Positions 9,890 through 21,267 of a stretch of 64,000 nt of DNA are shown in pieces. The notes below the pieces were generated by a model. That model did no database searches. It was not told the DNA's origin and saw nothing but the letters and a program-made list of their open reading frames with translations. Location of the stretch: contig QCQN01000002.1 in NCBI GenBank assembly GCA_003212175.1, forward strand, positions 1-64,000, in the 5' to 3' direction. The DNA is from Prochlorococcus sp. AG-449-P16 (GTDB lineage: Bacteria > Cyanobacteriota > Cyanobacteriia > PCC-6307 > Cyanobiaceae). The position numbers and the translations under genes were made by a program. Position 1 is the first letter of the stretch. Every line of letters begins with the position of its first letter.

Positions 9890-11284
9890 CTAATTTATTT
9901 TTTTTAGTTTTTTATACATAAACATTACTGCTCTAGCTAATCTTCTAGGATCATGTCTAAGTGTTGGTGTTATCTTTCTTGAGTAAAGAGGAGCTTGCAA
10001 AACATAATATCCATCCTCAACTAATTTTTGCTTATTACAAATAACTGGAACAGCACCTTTGCTTTGATAATAGTCAACAAGAGGTGACTTTTCAAAAGGA
10101 ACTTGCGATAATATTGCATTAAAAATTCTATTTCTGACTCCAAAATTCGATAGTTGCCTTTCTATAGATTTTATATGCTGAAGTACATCGAGTCCGTCAG
10201 TTTCACCAGGCTGAGTCATAAGATTACTAATATAGATTTTTGGAGCACTATTTTGCAGAAGAGCTCCAACAATTTCTGGAACAAGTAAATTAGGAAGCAA
10301 TGAAGTGTAAAGACTCCCAGGACCAAGTACTATTAAATCTGCTTCTTTTATAGATTCAAGCGCGCTTGGTAGAGCTGAGGGATTTTCAGGTAAATAGCCA
10401 ATCCTAGAAATCATTTGTTTAGATCTACTAATATTGCTTTCACCAAATATTTTCTCACCATCCTCTAATTCAGCCCATAACCTGACATCAGTATTTGTCG
10501 CTGGTAAAACTTGACCTTGTACTGCCAAAACTTTGCTAGAAGCCTGTACTGCTTTTTCTAAACTACCGGTGATTGTTGTAAGTGCTGATAAAAATAAATT
10601 TCCAAAGCTATGCCCCTCTAATCCAGTTCCACCCGAAAATCTATACTGAAATAATCTTGTTAAAGTAGGTTCTTCATTGGATAAGGCTGCTAAACAATTT
10701 CTAATATCTCCTGGAGGTTGGACTCCCAACTGCTCCCTCAACACTCCACTACTACCACCATCATCAGAAACATTTACTATCGCTGTAATATTGTTACTGT
10801 AACTTTTTAGACCTTTTAATAAAGTTGATAAACCTGTTCCTCCTCCAATAGCTACAATATTTGGACCTCTATTTAATTTACTATTTACTCTTAGTGCATC
10901 AACTAAAAAAGTATTCTTTTCGGGAACAAGTGCTTTTTGTATAGAATTAATACTTCTATTTTGACCAATTCCAATTAATAGAAGGCCTATTATCAGAATT
11001 AATGGGCCCAAAACTGAAACTGGTAAGATACTCGTTAAAAAAGTCATTAACCAGAAAAAAAAACCTATCAACCAGTAAAGAGGCCTTAAATTAGTCCAGA
11101 TTGCAATCCCTAACAAAGATGTCAATAATCCAATTGCTGAAGTTATCATCCATCGTTTTATAACTAAACCAGGAAGGAGCCAGCTCAAAATTCGAATAAT
11201 CTTATTTATTAAATCCAAATTAGATTTTTTAAAATGAGAAATAGTTCTTTTTATCCTTTTTTTCTTCTTATTCATTAATGACAC
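9890..11284 (-). CDS. YvcK/CofD-like gluconeogenesis factor family with N-terminal TM segments
   Basis: IVAIGGGTGLSTLLKGLK, VNVSDDGGSSGVLREQLGVQPPGDIRNCLAAL, IVLGPGSLYTSLLPNLLVP. Confidence 0.9.
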   Translation of the reverse strand: MSLMNKKKKRIKRTISHFKKSNLDLINKIIRILSWLLPGLVIKRWMITSAIGLLTSLLGIAIWTNLRPLYWLIGFFFWLMTFLTSILPVSVLGPLILIIGLLLIGIGQNRSINSIQKALVPEKNTFLVDALRVNSKLNRGPNIVAIGGGTGLSTLLKGLKSYSNNITAIVNVSDDGGSSGVLREQLGVQPPGDIRNCLAALSNEEPTLTRLFQYRFSGGTGLEGHSFGNLFLSALTTITGSLEKAVQASSKVLAVQGQVLPATNTDVRLWAELEDGEKIFGESNISRSKQMISRIGYLPENPSALPSALESIKEADLIVLGPGSLYTSLLPNLLVPEIVGALLQNSAPKIYISNLMTQPGETDGLDVLQHIKSIERQLSNFGVRNRIFNAILSQVPFEKSPLVDYYQSKGAVPVICNKQKLVEDGYYVLQAPLYSRKITPTLRHDPRRLARAVMFMYKKLKKIN

Positions 11285-11408
11285 GCTTAAATTATCCCTA
11301 TAAATCTAAATTATATTTAAACTGATTATAAATCAAAGTTCTTACATACTTTTTTATTTTCAAAATGTAGGCAAAATAAAATTAAAGATTAACTTCTCCA
11401 TATAAATT

Positions 11409-12194
11409 TTGAAAAATTCAAGGATTGCTATAGAAATAAATGATATTTCGATAAATTGGGGCGGAAATAATGTTTTAAATAAAATTAATTTAAAACTTTA
11501 CGAAGGAGAAAAATTGGCTATCGTTGGGCCCTCCGGTTCAGGAAAGTCGACAATTTTGAAAATATTAGCAGGTCTGATTTTACCCACTGAAGGCGAATTA
11601 AAAATATTTGGGGAAACACAAACCTATCTAAGGTTAGATCAACATAATCCGCCAGATGTAAGATTAGTGTTTCAAAATCCTGCATTATTAGGCTCTTTGA
11701 CTATTGAAGAAAATGTTGGATTCATTCTTCAAAGGAATAAAAATTTATCCAGACAATTTGTTCAAAAGATTGTTAGAGAATGTTTAGAAGAAGTTGGATT
11801 ATTTAATGTTGAAAATAAACTTCCAAATGAATTAAGCGGGGGTATGCAAAAAAGGGTAAGTTTTGCTAGAGCATTAATAACAGATAAAGATTCTGAAAAA
11901 ATAAATACGCCTCTGTTACTTTTTGATGAGCCTACAGCAGGACTTGATCCAATAGCTTCATCAAGAATTGAGGACTTGATTAACACAACTAACAAAAAAG
12001 TAAAGGGATCAACTATTGTAGTAAGCCATGTTCTTAGTACTATAGAAAGGACCTCGGACAAAGTTTTAATGCTATACGGAGGTAAATTCAGATGGGCAGG
12101 TTCTATTGATGAATTCAAAAAGAGTAATGATCCTTACGTTTTTCAGTTTAGAAACGGAAAACTGGCAGGACCAATGCAACCTAAAGACATTTAA
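11409..12194 (+). CDS. ABC transporter ATP-binding protein, MlaF-like
   Basis: Walker A GPSGSGKSTILK, signature LSGGMQKRVSFARAL, Walker B LLLFDEPTAGLDP; TTG start; next to an MCE gene. Confidence 0.9.
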   Translation: MKNSRIAIEINDISINWGGNNVLNKINLKLYEGEKLAIVGPSGSGKSTILKILAGLILPTEGELKIFGETQTYLRLDQHNPPDVRLVFQNPALLGSLTIEENVGFILQRNKNLSRQFVQKIVRECLEEVGLFNVENKLPNELSGGMQKRVSFARALITDKDSEKINTPLLLFDEPTAGLDPIASSRIEDLINTTNKKVKGSTIVVSHVLSTIERTSDKVLMLYGGKFRWAGSIDEFKKSNDPYVFQFRNGKLAGPMQPKDI

Positions 12195-12199
12195 AAATT

Positions 12200-13045
12200 A
12201 TGCGTAGAAGTTTGCGAGATTCTATAGTTGGGTTTTCCTTACTGGGGGGAATACTAATTTTTACATTTTTTTCCTTTTGGTTAAGGGGAGTAAGGTTGTC
12301 TTCAAAAAATTGGCATCTTTTTGCAGAATTTAATAATGCGAGCGGTTTATCTAAAAAATCTCCTGTAACTTATAGAGGTATCTTGGTTGGTTCAATTGAA
12401 GATATCCTTTTTACTAATGAATCGATAAAAGCGAAAATTGTTATAAATAACCCTGATATTATTCTTCCTAAACCGACATTTGCGAGAGTGGTCACAAATT
12501 CCTTTTTAGGAGGCGATGTCCAAGTTGCTTTAGAAACTAGTGACAGAACAATACCCAAAAATACAAAGAATGCAATTTCGGATTCATGCAATACTAAATT
12601 AATTGTCTGCAAAGGAGACACTATCACTGGGAAGCAGCTTTCAAGCCTTTCAAATATTACCAGTAGGATAAATCAACTTTTGAAAGAATCAAATCAAGAA
12701 AATTTAGTTGAAAATATAGTCAAGTCAATGGATCAATTTGATAGAACCCAAGAAAATCTTGATGAATTAATATTTTTATCAAAGGAGGAAGTTTTAAGAG
12801 TTAAACCATTAATAAAAGAAATATCTGTAGCAGTGACTCATCTAAACAATATTTTGTCTACGTTTGACGAAGAAGAAACTTTAAATGATATTAAATTAAC
12901 CATAAACGCGGCAAAATCAATATCAGGCAAAATTGATAATATGAGTGATGATGTGGAGCTGCTTATGAAGGACAAAGAACTTACTAAATCAATAAGAGAT
13001 TTAACTATTGGACTTTCAAAATTCCTTAATGAAATTTACCCTTAA
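12200..13045 (+). CDS. MCE/MlaD family substrate-binding protein (Ycf22-like)
   Basis: Single N-terminal TM, then FAEFNNASGLSKKSPVTYRGILVGSIEDI typical of an MCE domain. Confidence 0.85.
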   Translation: MRRSLRDSIVGFSLLGGILIFTFFSFWLRGVRLSSKNWHLFAEFNNASGLSKKSPVTYRGILVGSIEDILFTNESIKAKIVINNPDIILPKPTFARVVTNSFLGGDVQVALETSDRTIPKNTKNAISDSCNTKLIVCKGDTITGKQLSSLSNITSRINQLLKESNQENLVENIVKSMDQFDRTQENLDELIFLSKEEVLRVKPLIKEISVAVTHLNNILSTFDEEETLNDIKLTINAAKSISGKIDNMSDDVELLMKDKELTKSIRDLTIGLSKFLNEIYP

Positions 13046-13049
13046 CAAA

Positions 13050-15227
13050 TTAAAACTCATTTATTGCGTTTAAGGCCATTGCTGCAATTGTTTTATCAGT
13101 AGCTTTAGGTAATTGAACATATTTCCCTTGAGCAGCTTCTGCCAATTCTTTACCAAAACCACTTGCAATAAATTTTCTTTCAGTATCTATAACTAATAAT
13201 TTTATTCCTAACATAGGATATTTTGAAGCAATATCTAAAACTTCTTGTTTTAAATCTACATTTTCATTTTCGTTACTATTTTCTTTGTCATCATTCTGAC
13301 CTAATGACAAACTTAATGGAACATTTCCTCTGCCATCTGTAATACCAACCACAATAACCTGACCAATATCTCCAGTTGAAAGAGCATTTTTAGCTACCTT
13401 TGCAGATTGAGTTAGACCATGAGCCAAAGGAGAACCTCCCCCACAAGGCATAGTCTCTAATCTTCTTTTTGCAGCTGTAATAGATCTTGTTGGAGGTAGA
13501 AGGACTTCCGCTTGATTTCCTCTGAAAGGAATAAGTGCTACTTCATCTCTATTTTCATAAGCCTCAGTCAGAAGCCTAATTACGGCACCTTTGGCACTTT
13601 GCATTCTATTAAGTGCCATAGACCCACTCGCATCAACTAAAAAAATAACCAAAGCTCCTGCCTTTTTTTGAAGAAGCTTTGCTCTAAAGTCATTTTCCTC
13701 AATAACAATTTTCTTGTTAGGATTTCTTAATCTTCTTGATTTTTGATAAGGAGCTGCTGCTCGAAGAGTTGCATCAACGGCTATTCTTTTTAAACTTCCT
13801 CTTGGAATTATAGGTTTTACGTATCTACCCCTACTATCACTAAAAATTACTGATCTACTCCCACTATTTCCCGCTTTAGCTTTAGCAGATGAAAAAAGTA
13901 ATAAATCTGGATCAACCATGCATGCTTCAGGATCTAAGATGAATTCTTCTGGTATTTCTGGAGAAGAGTCTTCATCTCCATCAGAATTGTCTTCTTCCTG
14001 TTCTTCTTCTTGATTCTCTTGATTATCGTCAGGATCCGGTTCTGAATCATCATTATTTGATTCAGGTGGTGGTGGGCTCTGTTCCTCAGGTGGTGGTGGT
14101 TGGATATCATTATCATCTTCAGGGGGTATTTGCATTGCCCTAGGAAGAATAACTAGTCTTACAGCAACCTTTAAATCCTCAGAATTAACGTTCTCATCAC
14201 CCCTAAGTGCTGCATTCGCTTTTGCAACTTTAACAGCAAATAATTCAGATCTATGTCCCTCAACTCCTCCTCTTAAAGCTTCATTCACTAGATAAGTTAT
14301 TTGTTCTTTAGTAATTTTTACATCCTTTAACCATTGTCTAGCCAAAATTAATTGAGTTGACAAATTGTCAGTCTCTTCAGACCACTTTTCTGAAAACTTC
14401 GAATTATTTTCCGCATAAGATAAAACAGATTTTGTAATTTCAACTCTTTGAGTATTATCAATAGTCTGATCTGCCGAAAGGACAATTGCGAAACGATCTA
14501 AAACATGATCTCTTAAAGATCCCTCTTCTGGATTATAAGTCGCAATCAAAAGAGATCTGCATGGATGGGACAAACTCAAACCATCTCGCTCAATATTGTT
14601 CTGCTCTCTTCCAGCAGCTTCAAGAATTAAATTTACAATCCCATCATCAAGTAAATTAATATCATCAACATACAAAACGCCTCTATGGGCCTCTGCTAAA
14701 ATTCCCGGCTGAAATACTTGTTCTCCTGTATTTAAAGAGGCTGCTACATCTATTGAACCCACAAGTCTATCTTCAGTTATCCCTATAGGAACTTGAATAA
14801 ATGGTGCTTCTTTTACCTTTTTAGGGATATCTCCAATTTGATTAAGATAATTATTTCCAATTGTTGCCTCCAACAATTTTTTGGTATTTTCATCCCACTC
14901 ATCTGGCTTATTTGGATCTAAGTTTCTACTTATAGGTCTTAATGCATTATTACCATGATCTAACTTTTCCAGTATTGCTTCATTGTCTAGAATTTCTATT
15001 GGAGGAATTAAATTATGCAACCCTCTTGCCAAAACAGATTTACCAGTACCTCTTCCCCCAGCAATAATTACACCTCCTAAACTTGGATCTACTGCTGATA
15101 GAAGCAAAGATAATTTCAATAAGCTATGACCAGTAATTGCAGCCAAAGGAAAAGATCTAAAAGAGTCCCTTGATTTCATTAAATCTTTAATTTCTTCTTT
15201 TTCTTTTAGATCTTGTTTCAAAATCAC
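13050..15227 (-). CDS. chlD: Magnesium protoporphyrin IX chelatase subunit D
   Basis: AAA+ ATPase [15 protein letters not shown], acidic/proline-rich linker, v[23 protein letters not shown]. Confidence 0.95.
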   Translation of the reverse strand: MILKQDLKEKEEIKDLMKSRDSFRSFPLAAITGHSLLKLSLLLSAVDPSLGGVIIAGGRGTGKSVLARGLHNLIPPIEILDNEAILEKLDHGNNALRPISRNLDPNKPDEWDENTKKLLEATIGNNYLNQIGDIPKKVKEAPFIQVPIGITEDRLVGSIDVAASLNTGEQVFQPGILAEAHRGVLYVDDINLLDDGIVNLILEAAGREQNNIERDGLSLSHPCRSLLIATYNPEEGSLRDHVLDRFAIVLSADQTIDNTQRVEITKSVLSYAENNSKFSEKWSEETDNLSTQLILARQWLKDVKITKEQITYLVNEALRGGVEGHRSELFAVKVAKANAALRGDENVNSEDLKVAVRLVILPRAMQIPPEDDNDIQPPPPEEQSPPPPESNNDDSEPDPDDNQENQEEEQEEDNSDGDEDSSPEIPEEFILDPEACMVDPDLLLFSSAKAKAGNSGSRSVIFSDSRGRYVKPIIPRGSLKRIAVDATLRAAAPYQKSRRLRNPNKKIVIEENDFRAKLLQKKAGALVIFLVDASGSMALNRMQSAKGAVIRLLTEAYENRDEVALIPFRGNQAEVLLPPTRSITAAKRRLETMPCGGGSPLAHGLTQSAKVAKNALSTGDIGQVIVVGITDGRGNVPLSLSLGQNDDKENSNENENVDLKQEVLDIASKYPMLGIKLLVIDTERKFIASGFGKELAEAAQGKYVQLPKATDKTIAAMALNAINEF

Positions 15228-15275
15228 TTTAAAAATGCCTGTTATAGAATTTATCCAATTACTTTATATTTTGTA

Positions 15276-15842
15276 GTGGAATTATCAAATCTTAATATCA
15301 AAAATGGACTATGTATATCCCTTGGAGCAAATATTGATAGTAAATTCGGCTCTCCTTTGGAGTCCTTAATAACTTGTAAACCTAGACTAGAGGAAACTGT
15401 AAAAATTTGGATAAATCAAAGTCAAAATGACAAAGAAGCTATTGAAAAATCTAGCTCAGACTTTCTATGGTCTTCAATATACGAGACATTACCTCATGGA
15501 GTTGAAAATTATCAGCCAAATTACCTTAATACTCTTTTACTAATAAAAAGTAATAATTTTCCAAAGACTTCTATAAAAAATGCAAAGTTACTATTGAAAG
15601 AGTTAAAAAAATTAGAAAGTTTTTTTGGACGACAAGATACGCCAAAAGGTCAGAAATGGCTATCAAGATGTCTTGATTTAGATATTCTGTGGTGGGAAGA
15701 CTTTCATTTTACTGATAGAGAACTTACGCTGCCACACCCCAGATTTATGAATCGTAATTTTGTTATTACGCCACTATCTGAAATCTTAAATAAAACACAA
15801 TATATAAAGAAATTAAATGAACTAAGGTGGTCCATCACCTAA
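15276..15842 (+). CDS. folK: 2-amino-4-hydroxy-6-hydroxymethyldihydropteridine pyrophosphokinase
   Basis: CISLGANIDSKFGSPLESL, RCLDLDILWW, LTLPHPRFMNRNFVITPLSEI; GTG at 15276 preferred to the track's TTG at 15213, which overlaps the chlD start. Confidence 0.88.
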   Translation: MELSNLNIKNGLCISLGANIDSKFGSPLESLITCKPRLEETVKIWINQSQNDKEAIEKSSSDFLWSSIYETLPHGVENYQPNYLNTLLLIKSNNFPKTSIKNAKLLLKELKKLESFFGRQDTPKGQKWLSRCLDLDILWWEDFHFTDRELTLPHPRFMNRNFVITPLSEILNKTQYIKKLNELRWSIT

Positions 15843-15889
15843 TTTACAAAATCAAAAAATAACTGTTATGCTTACTACATTTAAAAACT

Positions 15890-16453
15890 ATGGGTAATAA
15901 AAATTTACTAAGAAAATCCATATTTAAAGAAAAAATATCGGAGTTAAAATCTAAAAAATTTAGTTTTGAAATTAATAGAATACAATTACCAAATGGTCAT
16001 GAAGGTGAATATGGATACATCAGGCATCCTGGAGCAGCTTTAGCTGTACCTATTACAAAAGACAACAAAGTTATAATTCTTAGGCAATATAGATTTGCAG
16101 TTTCAAGATATTTATTAGAATTTCCCGCTGGCACATTAGAAATAGGCGAAACGCCTATTAATTCTATTAAAAGAGAAATTCAAGAGGAGACTGGATTTAC
16201 TGCAGACAAATGGGATGAATTAGGAACTCTTGTACCTGCTCCTGGTTATGCAGATGAAGAAATTTATTTGTATCTTGCCCGCGATTTGAGCAAACTGAAG
16301 TCAGAGGTTAAAGGAGATTTAGATGAAGATATAAAAGTATTAATTTTAAATCCTGACGAGTTAGATAATCTTATTTCTAGTGGTGATGAAATTCTTGATG
16401 CAAAAACTGTGACTGCGTGGTTTAGAGCAAAACAATTTTTAGAGAATTCATGA
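15890..16453 (+). CDS. NUDIX hydrolase (ADP-ribose pyrophosphatase-like)
   Basis: Nudix box GTLEIGETPINSIKREIQEETGFTADKWDELG. Confidence 0.9.
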   Translation: MGNKNLLRKSIFKEKISELKSKKFSFEINRIQLPNGHEGEYGYIRHPGAALAVPITKDNKVIILRQYRFAVSRYLLEFPAGTLEIGETPINSIKREIQEETGFTADKWDELGTLVPAPGYADEEIYLYLARDLSKLKSEVKGDLDEDIKVLILNPDELDNLISSGDEILDAKTVTAWFRAKQFLENS

Positions 16454-17886
16454 ATAATCCTAGAATACTTTTATGGCATAAAAAAGACCTTAGAACAACT
16501 GATAATCAAGCTTTAATAAAAGCATTTTCATTATCAAATGCTATTACTTCAACTTATATTTTTGATAAAAATTATTCACACGATTTTAACGCAAATTCAA
16601 GAGCTTGGTTTCTTGGGAATTCGCTTCAAGAGTTAGGAAATAATTGGAAAAAAATGGGTAGCAGGTTAGTTATAGGAGAAGGAGATCCAGTATCAATTAT
16701 TCCTCAATTAGCAAAGACAATAGATGCCAAATTTGTTTTTTGGAATAAATCAATTGAACCTTATGAGATTAATCGAGACTTACAGATAAAAAATCATTTG
16801 ATGGAAAATAACATACAAGTTGTTGAATCTTGGGATCACTTGTTAATAGAGCCTTCAAAAATATTTTCAGGGAATAATAAACCCTATTCGGTTTTTGGCC
16901 CTTTTTATAAAAACCTTAAATCAAAAATGAATTTATCAGGTTCATATGATCAAGAAAAAGTTATTTACCAATTTAAAGATATTGATAATAAACTCAAAGA
17001 AAATAAGGCCATAAATTCGTCTGATACGGTTTTAAAGAAATTTCTTAAAAATATCAAATTTTCAGGGTCCGGTATCTGTCCTTGTAGACCTGGTGAGAAG
17101 GCTGCAGAAATATTATTAAAAAACTTTATTAATGAAAAAAAAATATTTTCTTACAATTCTGCAAGAGATTTGCCTTCCTATAATGGAACATCTTTTTTGA
17201 GCGCATCTCTAAGATTCGGGACCATCAGCATCAGAAAAGTTTGGAACGCCACATTAAATTTAAATTCAGGTTTTGAAAATCATGAAAATTACTTATCAAT
17301 TGAAACTTGGCAAAAAGAACTTGTCTGGCGGGAATTTTATCAACATTGTTTATTCCATTTCCCAGAATTAGAGAGAGGCCCATACAGAAAAAAATGGAAT
17401 CAATTTCCATGGCAGAATAATAATGAATGGTTTCAGCATTGGAGCAACGGAGAAACTGGTGTTCCTATAGTTGATGCTGCAATGCGTCAGCTAAATACTA
17501 CTGGTTGGATGCATAACAGATGTCGGATGATAGTAGCTTCATTTCTTGTAAAAGATCTTATATGCAATTGGAAAATGGGTGAGAAAAAATTTATGGAGAT
17601 GTTGGTCGATGGAGACTTAGCCGCAAATAATGGAGGATGGCAATGGAGCGCAAGTAGCGGAATGGATCCTAAACCACTTAGAATTTTTAATCCATATACT
17701 CAATCAAAAAAGTTCGATCCTATTTGTGAATACATAAAATTTTGGATTCCTGAATTATCTAAAGTGTCAAATTCAGATCTACTAAATGGAGAAATATCTA
17801 ATTTAGAAAAAAATAATTACCCAAGACCTATCGTAAATCACAACATACAGCAAAAATTGTTTAAATCACTTTATGCAGAAATTTGA
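16450..17886 (+). CDS. phr: Deoxyribodipyrimidine photolyase (class I CPD)
   Basis: LLWHKKDLRTTDNQAL; C-terminal FAD domain WREFYQHCLFHFPE, TGVPIVDAAMRQLNTTGWMHNRCRMIVASFLVKDL, DLAANNGGWQW. Confidence 0.95.
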   Translation: MNNPRILLWHKKDLRTTDNQALIKAFSLSNAITSTYIFDKNYSHDFNANSRAWFLGNSLQELGNNWKKMGSRLVIGEGDPVSIIPQLAKTIDAKFVFWNKSIEPYEINRDLQIKNHLMENNIQVVESWDHLLIEPSKIFSGNNKPYSVFGPFYKNLKSKMNLSGSYDQEKVIYQFKDIDNKLKENKAINSSDTVLKKFLKNIKFSGSGICPCRPGEKAAEILLKNFINEKKIFSYNSARDLPSYNGTSFLSASLRFGTISIRKVWNATLNLNSGFENHENYLSIETWQKELVWREFYQHCLFHFPELERGPYRKKWNQFPWQNNNEWFQHWSNGETGVPIVDAAMRQLNTTGWMHNRCRMIVASFLVKDLICNWKMGEKKFMEMLVDGDLAANNGGWQWSASSGMDPKPLRIFNPYTQSKKFDPICEYIKFWIPELSKVSNSDLLNGEISNLEKNNYPRPIVNHNIQQKLFKSLYAEI

Positions 17887-19076
17887 ATTTCCTCTATGCA
17901 ATTTTTTAAAACTATATTTACGTTATCAGCTACATAAACTTGTTCTTCATATGAAATTTCTGGGAACATTGGAAGACTAAGGACTTCTGTACAAATTTTT
18001 TCTGTATTTATCAGCTTTGTTCTAGAAAAACTTTTATTTTTGTAAGCTTTTTGTGCATGAATTGGAATTGGATAATAAATAATTGAGTTGATACCTTTTT
18101 CATAAAGTTGTTGCTTCACCAAATTTCTCAAGGAGTAATATTTTTTGCAATCAGTTTCAAATAGGTTTGAAAAGTCTTCATTGCAGTGATATTTTTGATT
18201 TTTTAATTTAATGACAAATTGATTCCAAGAGTGGGAAATTGCATCAGTACTAATTTTAGGAAAACTAATAAATGGATTTTTTTCTAATAAATCAAAGTAA
18301 TTATTAGCGACTTTTTGGCGATTACTAATCCACTTTGAAATATATTTAATTTTTATATTCAATACTGCAGCTTGAATTGCATCCAGTCTACTATTGTATC
18401 CAATTTGAGTATGGTGGTATCTTTTAGGGCTACCATGAACAGCTAGTTCTCTAATTCTTTTAGCAATTTCCTCATCTGATGTTGTTACTGCTCCACCATC
18501 TCCAGCAGCACCTAAATTTTTGGTAGGGAAAAAGCTAAAGCAACCAATATCACCAATACTCCCAACTTTGGAATTTTCCCACATTGTACACGTTGCCTGT
18601 GCACAATCTTCAATTACTTTTAAGTCATATTTATCAGCCAATGATTTTACTGAAGTCATATTCACTGCATTTCCAAAAAGATGGACTGGAATAATTGCCT
18701 TAGTATTAGAATTTATTTCTCGTTCTATTAGTTCAGTATCAATAAGATAAGTTCCTGGATCAATATCTACCAAAATTGGATTAGCACCAACTGCACTAAT
18801 AGCCTCTGCAGTTGCAAAAAAGCTAAAAGATGATGTAATAACTTCGTCACCCTCCCCAATATCTAATGCTCGCAAAGCCAATACTAAAGCATCAGTTCCA
18901 CTGTTACATCCAATAGTATTATCGACTCCAATAAGATTAGAAAAATTTTCCTCAAATTTGCTAATTTCTTCTCCCCCAATATATTGGCCTCCCTTTAAAA
19001 CCCTATAAACTTCACTTTCTATTTCGTGGCCAATTTCTTGGAACTGCCTATCTAAAGTAAATGGAGGTATCTGCAT
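17871..19076 (-). CDS. DegT/DnrJ/EryC1/StrS family PLP-dependent aminotransferase
   Basis: NSGTDALVLALRALDIGEGDEVIT, VIEDCAQATC, FSFFPTKNLGAAGDGGAV; internal Met start chosen. Confidence 0.9.
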   Translation of the reverse strand: MQIPPFTLDRQFQEIGHEIESEVYRVLKGGQYIGGEEISKFEENFSNLIGVDNTIGCNSGTDALVLALRALDIGEGDEVITSSFSFFATAEAISAVGANPILVDIDPGTYLIDTELIEREINSNTKAIIPVHLFGNAVNMTSVKSLADKYDLKVIEDCAQATCTMWENSKVGSIGDIGCFSFFPTKNLGAAGDGGAVTTSDEEIAKRIRELAVHGSPKRYHHTQIGYNSRLDAIQAAVLNIKIKYISKWISNRQKVANNYFDLLEKNPFISFPKISTDAISHSWNQFVIKLKNQKYHCNEDFSNLFETDCKKYYSLRNLVKQQLYEKGINSIIYYPIPIHAQKAYKNKSFSRTKLINTEKICTEVLSLPMFPEISYEEQVYVADNVNIVLKNCIEEIQISA

Positions 19077-19129
19077 ATTGAATATATTAACCCTAAACAA
19101 TATTTCTAGGGAAATAAAAACATTTTAGT

Positions 19130-19723
19130 TCATTTAAACCAACTCGGTTCTTTACCAGGAGTCCATTTAATGTTGCACCCTAAAGATGGCATCTGATTTA
19201 AAGGATAAGAATTGCCTTGATTCAAGTCTTTTACAGCAGAGCGCAAATCTTCGCCAGTTATGGGGATATTATTACCTGGTCTACTATCATCTAATTGTCC
19301 GTGATAATACAATAAAAAATTACCATCCCCTTTATTAGAAAATAAATAAAAATCTGGAGTGCAAGCTGCTTTTAATGCCTTAGCAAAATTTTGATTTTCA
19401 TCATATAGATAAGGGAAACTCCAACCTTGTAATTGTGCTTGCATTCTTAAATTTTCTGGAGAATCTGAGGGGTGAGTGACAATATCGTTACTAGAAATTG
19501 CGATTGTTTGAACTTTATTCTCAATTTCTTTAGTTAATTTGAAAATTTGATTTTCAATATACTTAACAAATGGGCAATGGGCACAAATAAACATTAAAAG
19601 TAAATGCCTATTATCTAGATTATGAGAATTAAAATATTCAGTATTTGAAGAATTAGCATTTAACATTTCGAAATTAGGTAAGTGAAAATCTAATTCCAAA
19701 ACCTGAGAATTTGTTCTAACCAT
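19130..19723 (-). CDS. Thioredoxin-fold / AhpC-TSA-like redoxin family protein
   Basis: LLMFICAHCPFVKYIENQIFKL, ACTPDFYLFSNKG, DDSRPGNNIPITGEDLRSAV. Confidence 0.82.
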   Translation of the reverse strand: MVRTNSQVLELDFHLPNFEMLNANSSNTEYFNSHNLDNRHLLLMFICAHCPFVKYIENQIFKLTKEIENKVQTIAISSNDIVTHPSDSPENLRMQAQLQGWSFPYLYDENQNFAKALKAACTPDFYLFSNKGDGNFLLYYHGQLDDSRPGNNIPITGEDLRSAVKDLNQGNSYPLNQMPSLGCNIKWTPGKEPSWFK

Positions 19724-19826
19724 GTTTAAAAAAATATTTCTTATATTTGAAAATTATTGTATATTTTGCTGTAATCCGTAAAGATAGGTACTTTTATATA
19801 GGAGAATAAAAGAAATAATAAACAAA

Positions 19827-20609
19827 ATGCTTCTAAATCTTACTGGTAAAAAAATTCTTGTGACGGGAATTGCCAACAATCGTTCAATAGCATGGGGAAT
19901 TGCTCAACAACTTTCAAAAGCTGGAGCAGAACTAGGAATCACATATTTACCTGATGAAAAAGGAAGATTTGAATCTAAAGTTAGAGAACTAACTGAGCCA
20001 TTAAACCCATCGTTATTTTTGCCTCTTGATGTTCAAAATCCAGCGCAAATAGAAGAAATCTTTAAACACATAAAAGATAATTGGGGACAAATTGACGGAT
20101 TAGTTCACTGTTTGGCATTTGCAGGTCGCGACGAATTGATTGGAGATTATAGTGCTACCTCATCCGAAGGTTTTGATAGGGCTCTTAATATAAGTGCGTA
20201 TTCATTAGCACCTTTATGTAAAGCAGCAAAACCACTTTTTAGTGATGGAGCTGGAGTTATCTCCTTAACTTATTTAGGATCAGAGAGGGCGATACCTAAC
20301 TACAATGTTATGGGGGTTGCCAAAGCAGCCTTAGAGGCTTCAGTGAGATATCTTTCTGCAGAACTAGGACCCGAAAAACAAATCAGAGTCAATGCAATAA
20401 GTGCTGGACCAATAAGAACACTTGCGAGTTCTGCTATAGGTGGCATTTTAGATATGATTCATAATGTTGAAGAAAAGGCCCCATTACGCAGAACCGTCAC
20501 TCAAACAGAAGTAGGGAATACTGCTGCTTTTCTATTAAGTGATCTTTCTAGCGGGATTTCAGGCCAAACAATTTATGTTGATGCAGGTTACTGCATTAAT
20601 GGAATGTAA
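19827..20609 (+). CDS. fabI: Enoyl-[acyl-carrier-protein] reductase (NADH)
   Basis: [60 protein letters not shown]. Confidence 0.95.
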   Translation: MLLNLTGKKILVTGIANNRSIAWGIAQQLSKAGAELGITYLPDEKGRFESKVRELTEPLNPSLFLPLDVQNPAQIEEIFKHIKDNWGQIDGLVHCLAFAGRDELIGDYSATSSEGFDRALNISAYSLAPLCKAAKPLFSDGAGVISLTYLGSERAIPNYNVMGVAKAALEASVRYLSAELGPEKQIRVNAISAGPIRTLASSAIGGILDMIHNVEEKAPLRRTVTQTEVGNTAAFLLSDLSSGISGQTIYVDAGYCINGM

Positions 20610-20628
20610 ACTAAGTTTTTGCACAAAA

Positions 20629-21234
20629 ATGTCCCCTCTAAGGAAATCTGAAATAAAAAGAAAAACGAATGAAACAGATATCTCTGTATTTATAAACCTG
20701 GATGGCAGTGGTATTTCTGATATTGATACTGGAATACCATTCTTAGATCACATGCTTCACCAAATATCTAGTCATGGTTTATTTGATTTAAAAATAAAGG
20801 CAATTGGAGATACTCATATTGATGATCACCATACTAACGAAGATGTAGGCATTGCATTAGGCAAAGCATTTTCTAAATCCTTGGGAGAAAGAAAAGGGAT
20901 AAGCAGATTTGGCCATTTCTTTGCACCATTAGATGAAGCATTAGTTCAAGTTACTTTAGATTGTTCTGGCAGACCACATCTATCTTATGATCTTGAATTA
21001 AAAGCTCCTAGGATAGGAAATTATGATACTGAACTCGTAAGAGAGTTTTTTATTGCTTTCGTAAATAATAGTGGAATTACTCTCCACATTAATCAAATAC
21101 GCGGTAGTAACTCACATCACATAGTTGAAGCTTGCTTTAAAGCTTTTTCAAGAGCAATGAGAATGGCTACTGAAATAGATCTGAGAAGATTTGATTCAGT
21201 TCCAAGCAGTAAAGGAATGCTTGAAAATCAATAA
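20629..21234 (+). CDS. hisB: Imidazoleglycerol-phosphate dehydratase
   Basis: [52 protein letters not shown] at 20629 rather than the track's 20539, which overlaps fabI. Confidence 0.95.
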   Translation: MSPLRKSEIKRKTNETDISVFINLDGSGISDIDTGIPFLDHMLHQISSHGLFDLKIKAIGDTHIDDHHTNEDVGIALGKAFSKSLGERKGISRFGHFFAPLDEALVQVTLDCSGRPHLSYDLELKAPRIGNYDTELVREFFIAFVNNSGITLHINQIRGSNSHHIVEACFKAFSRAMRMATEIDLRRFDSVPSSKGMLENQ

Positions 21235-21267
21235 AATAGGAATTTTTTCGAATTAGCCACAATTACC

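Noticed and set aside
13934-14116. 60-aa His-rich ORF within chlD
   Set aside because: Out-of-frame reading of the acidic/proline-rich ChlD linker; low-complexity artefact.
17871-19076. DegT/StrS aminotransferase as part of a surface-sugar genomic island
   Set aside because: Neighbours are ordinary core genes (photolyase, redoxin, fabI); no glycosyltransferases, integrase or tRNA-flanked island.
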